From the NCBI GenBank assembly GCA_945919455.1, contig CAMEJH010000010.1, positions 1 to 35,008 on the forward strand: a stretch of 35,008 nucleotides of DNA, given 5' to 3'. This DNA is from an uncultured Clostridium sp. (lineage in GTDB: Bacteria > Bacillota > Clostridia > TANB77 > CAG-508). The position numbers and the translations under genes are program-made. Shown here piece after piece: positions 17,109-24,272 of this stretch. Position 1 is the stretch's first letter. Every line of letters begins with the position of its first letter. The notes below the pieces were generated by a model. That model had not been told where the DNA came from, searched no databases, and saw only the letters and a program-made list of their open reading frames with translations.

Positions 17109-17798
17109 TCAATAGATAGGATTATATTTGTTATGATTTTTTTCAACACGTTTTCTCACTTCTGCCTGGTTTGTCACATCAGGCCATACAAACTGAGCCA
17201 ATCCAAGCTTTGCAGCTCTAAATCGTTCGCTAGACACCTTAGACCTAGGAAGGCACTGTTCATAGTGCTGACAAATGATGACAATAAAAGAATCATGACC
17301 AGTATTGAAAGTTTCGTAACCTACGACAATCCAAGGATATCTTTCAATACAAGACGAACGCTCACGAACTTTAGCACAGCCTCCTTCTTCATCACTTGCT
17401 GCAGAGAGATGCTGACATTCTTTACCAGCACTAGCACATTTATGTGTTCCAAACAGAGTAGAAGAAACGAAGCTGATATTGGTAGGGATAACAGTGTAGT
17501 AATAAGTGTCATTTTCCTTCAAAACGAAAGAAGGCGTATGACTTTTTCTGATTTCCTTTAATTCCTCAACAGTAATTGTCCTAAAAGGAAAAGAAATCTC
17601 CTTGACAGATGTTGAAATTTCCTGTTTGCTGACAACACGGTCTGGCTTACCTGTTTTTTCATTAACACTTAGTGTTACCTTATTGACTACTGTAATCTCG
17701 TCTGCGAGAAGTGCGGCTCTGTCATCAAGCCGAACGTTTTTGATTGAAACATAAGTTTCATCCTTGGTCACAAAAGGGGCAGTTGCTGTATTATCCAT
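17109..17798 (-). CDS. Cysteine-containing protein of unknown function, paralogue A
   Basis: 229 residues from ATG 17798, with AAGGAGG seven bases upstream. The central region has CASAGKECQHLSAASDEEGGC followed by IERYPWIVVGYETFN and IICQHYEQC. The same order occurs in the neighbour at 17986-18648 (KHCSAASDENGGC, IEKYSFITSGYERFN, VCKCLHFE). The paired cysteines and histidines look like metal or disulfide sites. No signal peptide or membrane segment is seen. Its codon use is clearly more GC-rich than the rest of the window, suggesting recent transfer. I do not recognise the family. Confidence 0.75.
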   Translation of the reverse strand: MDNTATAPFVTKDETYVSIKNVRLDDRAALLADEITVVNKVTLSVNEKTGKPDRVVSKQEISTSVKEISFPFRTITVEELKEIRKSHTPSFVLKENDTYYYTVIPTNISFVSSTLFGTHKCASAGKECQHLSAASDEEGGCAKVRERSSCIERYPWIVVGYETFNTGHDSFIVIICQHYEQCLPRSKVSSERFRAAKLGLAQFVWPDVTNQAEVRKRVEKNHNKYNPIY

Positions 17799-17879
17799 AA
17801 GTATCCTCCTTATTATTGGTGAGATAACAATCTCTTTTTATCAATGTGCATACTCTGTACCTTATAGTACATCAAATAT

Positions 17880-17908
17880 ATTATAACATATTATGTAAAA
17901 TTCGTCAA
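17880..17908 (-). promoter_or_regulatory. Consensus SigA promoter of paralogue A with shared spacer motif
   Basis: On the minus strand, TTGACG (17908-17903), 17-bp spacer ending ACATAATATGT, TATAAT (17885-17880). The near-palindromic spacer motif recurs in the paralogue B promoter. Confidence 0.85.
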
Positions 17909-17927
17909 ATTCCTGATTTGCATAAAG

Positions 17928-17979
17928 TACAAAAATGACATACATTTTTAAAATAATAAAAATGTATGTCATTTTTGTA
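17928..17979 (-). terminator. 23-bp perfect inverted repeat, terminator of paralogue B
   Basis: Arms 17928-17950 and 17957-17979 are perfect complements with a 6-nt loop. The repeat ends seven bases before the stop codon of the minus-strand gene and includes a T-run in either direction. Confidence 0.75.
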
Positions 17980-17985
17980 AAATAG

Positions 17986-18648
17986 TTATTTAGATGGAAA
18001 ATTCTTTCTCAATAAAGGATAAGAAAAATCTCTTAGAATGATTGCTCGAGCTTCATCAAGTGTAGTTGCATCAGGAACTAGATATTGTGCTAAGTTTAAT
18101 TTCATTTGATCAATTTCTTCTCTAGAATATTTTTTGTGTGGGTCAGATTTTTCGAAATGTAAGCACTTACATACTACTAAAGCTTCATCTAAACGATTAA
18201 AGCGCTCATAACCAGAAGTAATAAAGCTATATTTCTCAATCATACAGTTAGATGTTGACCATCTTCCTTTTTCCCTTAAATTATCTTTAGGAAAGAGATC
18301 TCGAATTTTTGCACATCCTCCATTTTCATCACTTGCAGCAGAACAATGTTTACAATCAAAACATAAGTGTTCTCCTAATCCAAAGTTACTTGAGGAAACA
18401 CCACCCTTAAGCAATTCCGTAAAGAAAAGATGACCATCAATTTTAAGCAAAAAACCTGGAATTAAGCTAATACGCTTTTGAAAGCATTCACTGGGCGTAA
18501 TTTCAACTAAGGGGTAATCTGTTACTTCAGTTTTTTTTGTTCCATCTTCATAAAAGATAAGCCGCTGTTTGCGAATAGAAGTTGTACCATTAAGAAAGGT
18601 TTTTCCTCTAACATGCTTAACTGCATTATCATGGGTGCAATTGCTCAT
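17986..18648 (-). CDS. Cysteine-containing protein of unknown function, paralogue B
   Basis: 220 residues from ATG 18648 with AGGAGG six bases upstream. It shares with paralogue A the core CKHCSAASDENGGCAKIRD, SNCMIEKYSFITSGYERFN and VVCKCLHFE, and the closing NLAQYLVPDATTLDEAR (A has GLAQFVWPDVTNQAEVR). Cysteines cluster as CxxC-like pairs. Unlike A, its base composition is close to that of the surrounding genes. Tandem orientation and matching promoters suggest duplication or joint acquisition with co-regulation. Function unknown. Confidence 0.75.
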   Translation of the reverse strand: MSNCTHDNAVKHVRGKTFLNGTTSIRKQRLIFYEDGTKKTEVTDYPLVEITPSECFQKRISLIPGFLLKIDGHLFFTELLKGGVSSSNFGLGEHLCFDCKHCSAASDENGGCAKIRDLFPKDNLREKGRWSTSNCMIEKYSFITSGYERFNRLDEALVVCKCLHFEKSDPHKKYSREEIDQMKLNLAQYLVPDATTLDEARAIILRDFSYPLLRKNFPSK

Positions 18649-18717
18649 AATAAGCCTCCTATTTTCTTAAGATTTATAAGTTAAATCTAAAAAATAATGC
18701 ATAAAACTACAGGATAA

Positions 18718-18746
18718 ATTATACCATATTATGTTAATAAAGTCAA
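18718..18746 (-). promoter_or_regulatory. Consensus SigA promoter of paralogue B with shared spacer motif
   Basis: On the minus strand, TTGACT (18746-18741), 17-bp spacer ending ACATAATATGG, TATAAT (18723-18718). Confidence 0.85.
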
Positions 18747-18772
18747 TTTAGTCAGACTATATATTACAATTT

Positions 18773-18802
18773 GTCACAAAAATACTAAAACAATCATATT
18801 AT
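18773..18802 (+). promoter_or_regulatory. SigE-like sporulation promoter of the cotJ operon
   Basis: GTCACAAA (18773-18780), 14-bp spacer, CATATTAT (18795-18802), then AAAGGAGG before cotJA. Spacing and the CATA start of the -10 fit mother-cell sigma-E. In Bacillus subtilis, cotJ is transcribed by sigma-E. No TATAAT-type promoter is seen here. Confidence 0.6.
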
Positions 18803-18832
18803 GTAGTATAAAACAAAAAAAGGAGGATTACA

Positions 18833-19198
18833 ATGTTTACACGAAGATATAAAAAATGTTATTGCATGAATAACAGTGCATGTAGCACAAGCAATGATGT
18901 AATCGAAGACAAGTGTAATGATGTATGTCCATGTGCATACGAAGAATGTGACAAAAATGAATGTGAATGTGGATTTGATGAAGAATATGAAATGGGAGTG
19001 TTCCCAGAAAATCCAATGTTAGCACAAAGCTATGTTCCTTGGCAATTTATGGATAAGACATTTAAACCTTGTGTTGGATTAAGGATGGGTACTATTTTTC
19101 CTGAATTAGTAAGCCCATATATGCCTTGCCAATCTATGAGAACTAACGAATTTATAGAGGCAACAAATACAATTGGAAAGGGGTGTAACAAATGCTAA
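18833..19198 (+). CDS. cotJA: Spore coat-associated protein CotJA
   Basis: 121 residues. The C-terminal two thirds is the CotJA domain: FPENPMLAQSYVPWQ, GLRMGTIFPELVSPYMP. The protein belongs to the inner part of the spore coat, made in the mother cell and thought to act together with CotJC. The N-terminal 47 residues form an unusual cysteine-rich extension (nine Cys, with CxC at 9-11, 32-34 and 44-46), and the chain ends CNKC. The start at 18833 has AAAGGAGG eight bases upstream. The 3' end overlaps cotJB by 7 bp. Confidence 0.95.
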   Translation: MFTRRYKKCYCMNNSACSTSNDVIEDKCNDVCPCAYEECDKNECECGFDEEYEMGVFPENPMLAQSYVPWQFMDKTFKPCVGLRMGTIFPELVSPYMPCQSMRTNEFIEATNTIGKGCNKC

Positions 19199-19551
19199 AT
19201 GAAGAAAACAGAAACTGTGGTTGTATGATGAATAATTATGCAAATACATCATCATTTATGAACAACAATAATAATATGTCAAGTTGTGAATGTGACCAAT
19301 TCAATGCAACAAGAGCAGAAATGCTAGAAAGAATTAAATGTTTAAATTTTGCTATAGTTGAGTTAGGATTATACTTAGATACTCATCCGGAAGATGAAAG
19401 AGCATTATGTTTACACAGAAAATACAGCAAAGAATATAGAGAATTAACAGACAAATATCAAAAAGTTTATGGACCTCTAACAATTAAATTTCCATGTAAC
19501 AAATGGAGATGGCTTGAAGAACCATGGCCTTGGGAAGGAGGAGATTTTTAG
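19192..19551 (+). CDS. cotJB: Spore coat protein CotJB
   Basis: 119 residues. The C-terminal 85 residues are the CotJB domain: MLERIKCLNFAIVELGLYLDTHP and the closing W-rich EEPWPWE. The N-terminal 38 residues are an Asn/Met/Cys-rich extension with NCGC and CECD, parallel to the extension in CotJA. It overlaps cotJA by 7 bp and abuts cotJC directly (stop at 19549-19551, ATG at 19552), so the three genes are co-translated. Confidence 0.95.
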   Translation: MLNEENRNCGCMMNNYANTSSFMNNNNNMSSCECDQFNATRAEMLERIKCLNFAIVELGLYLDTHPEDERALCLHRKYSKEYRELTDKYQKVYGPLTIKFPCNKWRWLEEPWPWEGGDF

Positions 19552-19941
19552 ATGTGGACTTATAACAAAATATTAGAATATCCTGTTAATATAAAATGTA
19601 CAGATCCTCGTCTTGCAAAAGTAATAATCAGTCAATACGGAGGTCCAGATGGAGAGCTTGCAGCTTCTCTTAGATATTTATCACAAAGATTTGGAATGCC
19701 AGATGAAAAGGCAAAAGCTATATTAAATGATATAGGTACAGAAGAATTAGCTCACTTAGAAATGGTAGGAGCAATAGTTCATCAATTAACAAAAAATGCT
19801 TCAATAGAAGAAATAGAAGCAGCAGGACTAGGACCATATTACACAGATCATGGTGTAGATGTATACCCACAATCTGCTGGAGGAACACCATTTACAGCAT
19901 CATATGATGCGGTACTAGTAAGGAGAATGTTGAAAGCTTAG
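19552..19941 (+). CDS. cotJC: CotJC, N-terminal part, interrupted after codon 118
   Basis: Residues 1-118 are the N-terminal half of CotJC, a manganese-catalase-like spore coat protein. They contain the ligands Glu35 (DGELAASL) and Glu65/His68 (EELAHLE). After Tyr118 the frame enters unrelated element DNA and ends 11 codons later (DAVLVRRMLKA). The family is about 190 residues long; the missing part, with the other two ligands, is at 27136-27411. The gene as arranged cannot encode an active protein. Excision between the 14-bp repeats would restore frame exactly (F-T-A-S-Y-I-A-T-K-G). Alternative reading, an independent short gene, is excluded by the exact match of the downstream half. Confidence 0.95.
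   Translation: MWTYNKILEYPVNIKCTDPRLAKVIISQYGGPDGELAASLRYLSQRFGMPDEKAKAILNDIGTEELAHLEMVGAIVHQLTKNASIEEIEAAGLGPYYTDHGVDVYPQSAGGTPFTASYDAVLVRRMLKA
19892..19905 (+). repeat. attL core, 14-bp direct repeat in cotJC
   Basis: TTACAGCATCATAT encodes part of Phe114-Tyr118. The identical sequence at 27122-27135 marks the other end. Confidence 0.95.
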
Positions 19942-19943
19942 AG

Positions 19944-19994
19944 TAGACAACCATTCACCTAAATTAATTTTTGAGATAAAATGCATAAAACCTA
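19944..19994 (+). promoter_or_regulatory. Left-end motif cluster repeated inverted upstream of the recombinase
   Basis: TAGACAACCATT (19944-19955), TTTTTGAGAT (19968-19977) and ATGCATAAAACCTA (19981-19994) each recur as exact reverse complements at 25388-25399, 25180-25189 and 25160-25173. They are candidate binding sites for the recombinase, its partner or a regulator. Confidence 0.6.
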
Positions 19995-20024
19995 TTTTAA
20001 ACTTGAACAAAGGAGAAATAGGTT

Positions 20025-20788
20025 ATGAAAAACAAATTTAAAATAGATGGTTTATGGATACCATATCAAATTTTAACAGACAAAAATTTAAGAGATAAAG
20101 AAAAAATAATTTATTCATTAATAATATTTTTTAGTAATAATAAAGGATATTGTAGTATAAGAAATAAATATTTAGAAGATTTATTAAATAGGTCAACTAA
20201 AAGAATTTCTAGTATAATAAATTCACTACAAGATAAAAAGTATATACATATAGTTCCTAGAAATAATAAAGAAGATAGGAAATTATATCCATTAATAAAT
20301 GTAGATGAATCTAGTGAGAAAGTACCATTTAAAGGCTTATTTATACCTATAAAGGTACTTGCAGATAATAATATAATGACAAAGAAAAATTTATATATTC
20401 AATTGTTTTGTATTATAGTAATGTTCGTAAACAATGTACATTGAACAATGAAAATTTTCACGAGATTTTTGGTGTAACTAAAAATCAAATATCAAGAATT
20501 GTAAATAGTTTGAACAAAAAGAGATATACTTTTAATGACTATTTCTATAAAAATAATCATAAAGAGATTTTATATAGAAAGATTAAACCTATACGCAAAA
20601 ATGATGATTCCTATTGTGAAAAAGTTCAAGATAAGTATAATCAAAAAGTTCAACAAGGTATACTTGAAAATGTTAATGTATTAAAAAGTAAAAATAATAA
20701 TTATAAAAAATATAATGGATTTCATAATTATGAAGGTAGACAATATTCAAAAGAGTTTCTAGAAAGTTTATATGCTAATGAATTTTAA
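20025..20788 (+). pseudogene. Two-domain winged-helix (replication-initiator or helix-turn-helix) protein, frameshifted
   Basis: The frame from ATG 20025 stops at 20442-20444. The continuation is in the -1 frame to 20788. Aligning the two tandem modules, IPYQILTDKNLRDKEKIIYSL and IPIKVLADNN...DKEKIIYSI, places the shift near 20373-20378, consistent with loss of one A in an A/T-rich run. Each module has a helix-turn-helix (LLNRSTKRISSIINSLQ; IFGVTKNQISRIVNSLN) typical of HTH_36 and plasmid or phage replication and DnaD-like proteins. The combined product would be about 254 residues. Sequencing error or programmed shift cannot be excluded. A hairpin (19989-19997 with 20016-20024) places the SD AGGAG in its loop. 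Confidence 0.65.
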
Positions 20789-20790
20789 AT

Positions 20791-20823
20791 AAAGGAGTAC
20801 AGTTTTGTATTCCTTTTATGTTT
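20791..20823 (+). terminator. Terminator after the frameshifted gene
   Basis: Stem AAAGGAGTACA/TGTATTCCTTT (20791-20801, 20806-20816; one G-T), then TTATGTTTTT. Confidence 0.7.
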
Positions 20824-20846
20824 TTAGAAAAATGTTATAAATTTGA

Positions 20847-20875
20847 TTGACAAAAGAACTAATGTTTGATAACAT
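20847..20875 (+). promoter_or_regulatory. SigA-type promoter of the RhuM-family gene
   Basis: TTGACA (20847-20852), 17-bp spacer, TAACAT (20870-20875). Confidence 0.65.
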
Positions 20876-20905
20876 ATAGAAAATTTGAAAGAAGGTAGAT
20901 ATAAT

Positions 20906-21934
20906 ATGGATAACAAATTAATTGGAAATGAAAAAGATATTATATTTTATACTGATGAAGAAGGAAATACTAATATAGAAGTTATTTTACAAAATGAGGA
21001 TATTTGGCTTAATGCACAATCAATTGCGGAACTGTTTAATGTTAATGACAAAGCAATTTATAAACATATAGCTAATATATATGAACAAGAAGAATTAGAA
21101 GAAGTTTCAACATTCTCCATTTTGGAGACTATTGGAAAGAATGGACATAAATATAAAACGAAGTATTATAACTTGGATATGATTATTTCAATTGGATATA
21201 GAGTAAATTCAAAGAAAGCAGTAAAATTTAGGCAATGGGCAAGCAAAATAATTAAGGAATATATAATAAAAGGTTTCGTTTTAGATGATGACAGATTTCT
21301 AAAAGGTGGGAAAGTAAATCAGCAATATTTTGATGAGTTATTAGAAAGAATAAAAGTAATTAGAACAAGCGAAAGAATGGCTTATCAAAAAATAACAGAT
21401 ATATTTATAGCAACATCTATTGATTATGATAAAAAGTCAGAAGAAGCTTATACATTTTTTAAAACAGTTCAAAATAAATTACATTATGCAATAACAAGCC
21501 ATACCGCAGCTGAATTAATCTATGAAAGAGCAAATGCAGAAAAAGAAAATATGGGATTAACTACTTGGAAAGAAGCACCAAATGGAATGATATACAAATA
21601 TGATGTTGGAATAGCAAAAAATTATTTAGATGAAGCAGAGTTAAAAAAATTAAATAATCTAACTAATTTATTTTTAGATTATGCAGAAGCAATGGCTGAA
21701 GATAATCAAGTAATGACAATGCAAGATTGGATAAATGAGACTGATAGCCTATTGAAGTTTAGAAAGAAGGAAATATTACAAGATTCAGGAAAAATTTCTC
21801 ATAAACAAGCTATTGAAAAAGCCGAATATGAATATGAAAAATACAAAATTATTCAAGATAGAAAGTTTTTATCTGATTTTGATATGTTACTTTTAGGAAC
21901 GGAAAATATTAATAAATCTCAAGAAAATAAATGA
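20906..21934 (+). CDS. RhuM-family protein
   Basis: 342 residues from ATG 20906 (AAGG about ten bases upstream); a TTG at 20885 is in frame but lacks an SD. The sequence matches the RhuM family throughout: EDIWLNAQSIAELFNV...IYKHIANIYEQEEL near the N-terminus, YYNLDMIISIGYRVNSKKAVKFRQWAS, and the C-terminal NLFLDYAEAMAEDNQVMTMQDWINETD. The N-terminal half has a Fic/DOC- or ANT-like DNA-associated feel, and RhuM genes are frequent on genomic islands and prophages. The name comes from a Salmonella virulence phenotype; the molecular function is unknown. Own promoter; nothing overlaps it. Confidence 0.85.
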   Translation: MDNKLIGNEKDIIFYTDEEGNTNIEVILQNEDIWLNAQSIAELFNVNDKAIYKHIANIYEQEELEEVSTFSILETIGKNGHKYKTKYYNLDMIISIGYRVNSKKAVKFRQWASKIIKEYIIKGFVLDDDRFLKGGKVNQQYFDELLERIKVIRTSERMAYQKITDIFIATSIDYDKKSEEAYTFFKTVQNKLHYAITSHTAAELIYERANAEKENMGLTTWKEAPNGMIYKYDVGIAKNYLDEAELKKLNNLTNLFLDYAEAMAEDNQVMTMQDWINETDSLLKFRKKEILQDSGKISHKQAIEKAEYEYEKYKIIQDRKFLSDFDMLLLGTENINKSQENK

Positions 21935-22004
21935 TAATGGAATATTGAATTGGAGGTAGATAATTTGTTGTAATTGGCTTAAATAAAAGGATTGCAAATA
22001 TAAA

Positions 22005-22175
22005 ATACACCGAAGTGTATGCACTCTGCAAGTTATCTGTGAAAATATTTCCTCAGCAGAGGAGTAGAAAGCTTGACTTTTTAGCTGTTAACAGGAAACA
22101 CTCTTCTTTCCTTATCCTGCCATATGTAAAATAAATGTAAATAGTTGAGGATATAAGTTCTTAACTATTTTTTTG
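22005..22175 (+). ncRNA. Candidate structured small RNA in the element
   Basis: A possible promoter (TTGGCT 21974-21979, 19-bp spacer, TATAAA 21999-22004) precedes a region rich in hairpins. These are ATACAC-CGAA-GTGTAT (22005-22020), CTCTGC/GCAGAG (22024-22029 with 22056-22061), the palindrome CTGTTAACAG, and a terminator stem at 22139-22170. This local richness in G and C contrasts with the flanking AT-rich DNA. I could not match it to a known RNA class. Confidence 0.4.
22139..22175 (+). terminator. Terminator of the candidate small RNA
   Basis: Stem AAATAGTTGAG/CTTAACTATTT (22139-22149, 22160-22170; one G-T pair) followed by TTTTG in a seven-T run. Confidence 0.75.
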
Positions 22176-22190
22176 TCACAAAGGTTAAGC

Positions 22191-22253
22191 GAAAAAGTAA
22201 ATTCAGGTTTAAGATGAAAGACTAAATGCTATATAAGTAGAATTTACTTTTTC
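22191..22253. repeat. Perfect 14-bp inverted repeat
   Basis: GAAAAAGTAAATTC (22191-22204) and GAATTTACTTTTTC (22240-22253) separated by 35 nt, just upstream of the GTPase promoter. It may be an operator or RNA stem. Confidence 0.75.
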
Positions 22254-22287
22254 AATTAAATGATGAATTGAAAATTTAGAAGATATG

Positions 22288-22316
22288 TTGAAAAATAAAG
22301 TTTAATGTACTATAAT
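22288..22316 (+). promoter_or_regulatory. SigA-type promoter of the GTPase/DUF4230 operon
   Basis: TTGAAA (22288-22293), 17-bp spacer, TATAAT (22311-22316), leaving a leader of about 100 nt before the start codon. Confidence 0.75.
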
Positions 22317-22422
22317 GTCGATAGTAATGGTTATACGGATTTTTAATAATATTTGACAATATATATATTCGCGAAATTTACAAGCCATTATATAGATAAA
22401 TATAAAAAAGGGGAAATATAAT

Positions 22423-23583
22423 ATGAGTAAAAATAAAATGATGAATGTTTTGGTACTTGGTGCATCAGGTGCAGGAAAGAGTACTCTTATAAAAGCGATT
22501 TCAGGTGCAGAAGTTATGACAGGTGTTGGAGAGGGAAATACACAGAAAATAGATGTATATGAATCAGATACTTGGTCAATTAGATGTATTGATACAAAAG
22601 GCTTTGAATATAATATTTTTGAGCAATGGAGAACAATTCGCCAAGTAAAAAAATATACTAAATCACAATTAGCCAATATTGAAGAAACACAAAATAATGA
22701 AATCGGAGTAGATGCAGTGTGGTATTGTGTTGAGGGAACAGCAAGAAGAACATTTACACATAATATTACATTAATGAATAAAGCGATAAAAGGGTGGAAA
22801 AATATTCCTGTTTTTGCAGTTATTACAAAGTCATATTCTGAAAAAGATATACCAGAAAATATAGAGGCTTTACAACAAGCATTTGCTAAATTAGGTGGCG
22901 TAAATTTTAAAAAAATTATCCCTGTTGTTGCCGAAGAATATGCAATAAATGATGAAGTTAAAGTTGCTCCAATGGGAATAGATGAATTATGTTTAAATAC
23001 ATTAGATTGCTTAGATGAGGCTAAAAATATAAATAAAGAAAACCGAGAGAGAATGGTTTTAGAACAAAAAAGGTTTACTGCAAATGCAACTACAATAGGA
23101 GCAACTGCAACAGCCTTTACAATAGGTGCTATACCATTAAATTTCGCAGATTCTCAAATGCTTGTGCCAATAGAAGTAGGACTAACAACAGTTATATTTA
23201 AAATCTATGGAGTAAAAATATCAAATGAAATAATAAAAACAATTATTGGATCATCGGCAATTACTTTGGCAGCGAAACAAGTAGTAACTTTTGCAAAAGG
23301 TTTACCAATTGCAGGAGATATTGTAAATGGTACTGTGGCAGGAGCATTTGTGTTAGCATTAGGAGAAGGTGTAATAGCAGTATCAGAGGGAATATACACA
23401 GGTAAAATTGATCCAACACAAACTGATAGAATTGCAGAAGTTATAGGAGAAAACATTAAAGATAATCCAATAATTAAGGCTACAATGGAATATTTTGAGA
23501 AAAATTCAGATAAAATTTCAGGAAAAACTCCAAAAGAGATATTTAATGAAATTAAAAAGTCTGTAAATAAAAAGAAGAAATAG
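22423..23583 (+). CDS. GTPase with C-terminal hydrophobic (DUF697/YcjF-like) domain
   Basis: 386 residues. G1 is GASGAGKS (13-20). G3 is DTKG (57-60). G4 appears as TKSYSE (T135-K136-S137), lacking the usual NKxD asparagine and aspartate, so guanine specificity is unsure. Residues about 218-320 form a glycine/alanine-rich hydrophobic block (TTIGATATAFTIGAIPL and PIAGDIVNGTVAGAFVLALG), like DUF697 domains of Era-like membrane-remodelling GTPases. The tail is basic. It leads an operon with two membrane-anchored DUF4230 proteins, suggesting a membrane-associated, possibly protective, cargo system. Confidence 0.75.
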   Translation: MSKNKMMNVLVLGASGAGKSTLIKAISGAEVMTGVGEGNTQKIDVYESDTWSIRCIDTKGFEYNIFEQWRTIRQVKKYTKSQLANIEETQNNEIGVDAVWYCVEGTARRTFTHNITLMNKAIKGWKNIPVFAVITKSYSEKDIPENIEALQQAFAKLGGVNFKKIIPVVAEEYAINDEVKVAPMGIDELCLNTLDCLDEAKNINKENRERMVLEQKRFTANATTIGATATAFTIGAIPLNFADSQMLVPIEVGLTTVIFKIYGVKISNEIIKTIIGSSAITLAAKQVVTFAKGLPIAGDIVNGTVAGAFVLALGEGVIAVSEGIYTGKIDPTQTDRIAEVIGENIKDNPIIKATMEYFEKNSDKISGKTPKEIFNEIKKSVNKKKK

Positions 23584-23598
23584 AAAGAGGTAGTTATT

Positions 23599-24258
23599 AT
23601 GAAGGAAAATAAAGAAGTAAATAATGAAAAAATACTTGAAGAAAACATTGATAAAGTTGAAGAAGTGAAAAAAGAAAAGAAACATTCAAAATTTACTAAA
23701 AAGATAATGTTATTCATTGGAGTAATAGTTCTAATTATTGTTGCAATTAGTTTTATGAGAGTACATAATGAAAATAGACTTACAATTACAACAAAAAGTT
23801 CATTAGAAAAGATAATAGAAATAAATAAACTATCAACAATAGAATATACATATAATGCCATCGTAACAAAATATAAAAATGATGAAGTAAAAGATGATAA
23901 TGTTGAATATTATGTAGCATATAACGGAAAAGTTACTGCTGGAATTGATTTCAATGAGATAAATATTGATGTTGATTATAAAGAAAAGAAAATTTATATA
24001 ACACTCCCAAATGTTGAAATACACGAAACAAATGTAGATATGGGAACATTGGATTATATTCACGAGAAGAATACATCTGAAAAAGATAGTATTTCACAAG
24101 AGGCATATAAATTATGTAAGAAAGATTTAAGAGAAAGGGCAGAAAATGAAACAGAATTATTAGCAAATGCAAATGAAAATGCTAAATCTGCAATAGAGGC
24201 ATTGATTAAGCCTTGGATAGAATCTGTTGATAAAGAGTTTCAAATAGAGTTCAAATAA
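23599..24258 (+). CDS. Membrane-anchored DUF4230-type protein 1
   Basis: 219 residues. A charged 32-residue N-terminus precedes one transmembrane helix (IMLFIGVIVLIIVAISF, about 34-51), with the rest predicted outside. The external part holds ITTKSSLEKIIEINKLSTIEYTYN and YYVAYNGKVTAGIDFNEI...IYITLPNVEI, the pattern of DUF4230, a beta-rich domain. Starts 15 bp after the GTPase stop. Function unknown; it may be a surface partner of the GTPase. Confidence 0.7.
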   Translation: MKENKEVNNEKILEENIDKVEEVKKEKKHSKFTKKIMLFIGVIVLIIVAISFMRVHNENRLTITTKSSLEKIIEINKLSTIEYTYNAIVTKYKNDEVKDDNVEYYVAYNGKVTAGIDFNEINIDVDYKEKKIYITLPNVEIHETNVDMGTLDYIHEKNTSEKDSISQEAYKLCKKDLRERAENETELLANANENAKSAIEALIKPWIESVDKEFQIEFK

Positions 24259-24272
24259 AAGGAGTGTTATAG

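Larger units (their letters stand above)
21935..22422 (+). other. 488-bp gap with a candidate small RNA, an inverted repeat and a promoter
   Basis: No protein gene is visible. The stretch holds a candidate structured RNA with terminator (22005-22175), a perfect 14-bp inverted repeat (22191-22253) and the GTPase promoter (22288-22316). Confidence 0.7.

Noticed and set aside
17133..17561. Plus-strand ORF of 142 codons opposite paralogue A
   Set aside because: It is antisense to a gene with a good SD, a conserved paralogue and a consensus promoter, and has no SD itself.
19552..19941. A complete short 129-residue manganese-catalase-like gene
   Set aside because: The family is about 190 residues and the exact missing half, in frame and next to the same 14-bp sequence, is 7.2 kb downstream.
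22005..22175. 6S RNA, riboswitch or T-box
   Set aside because: I could not find the conserved sequence elements or long end-to-end pairing of those classes.
23205..23861. 218-codon minus-strand ORF with hydrophobic product
   Set aside because: It is a shadow of the GTPase and DUF4230 genes; low-GC sense codons give Ile/Phe/Ser-rich antisense frames. No SD or promoter.
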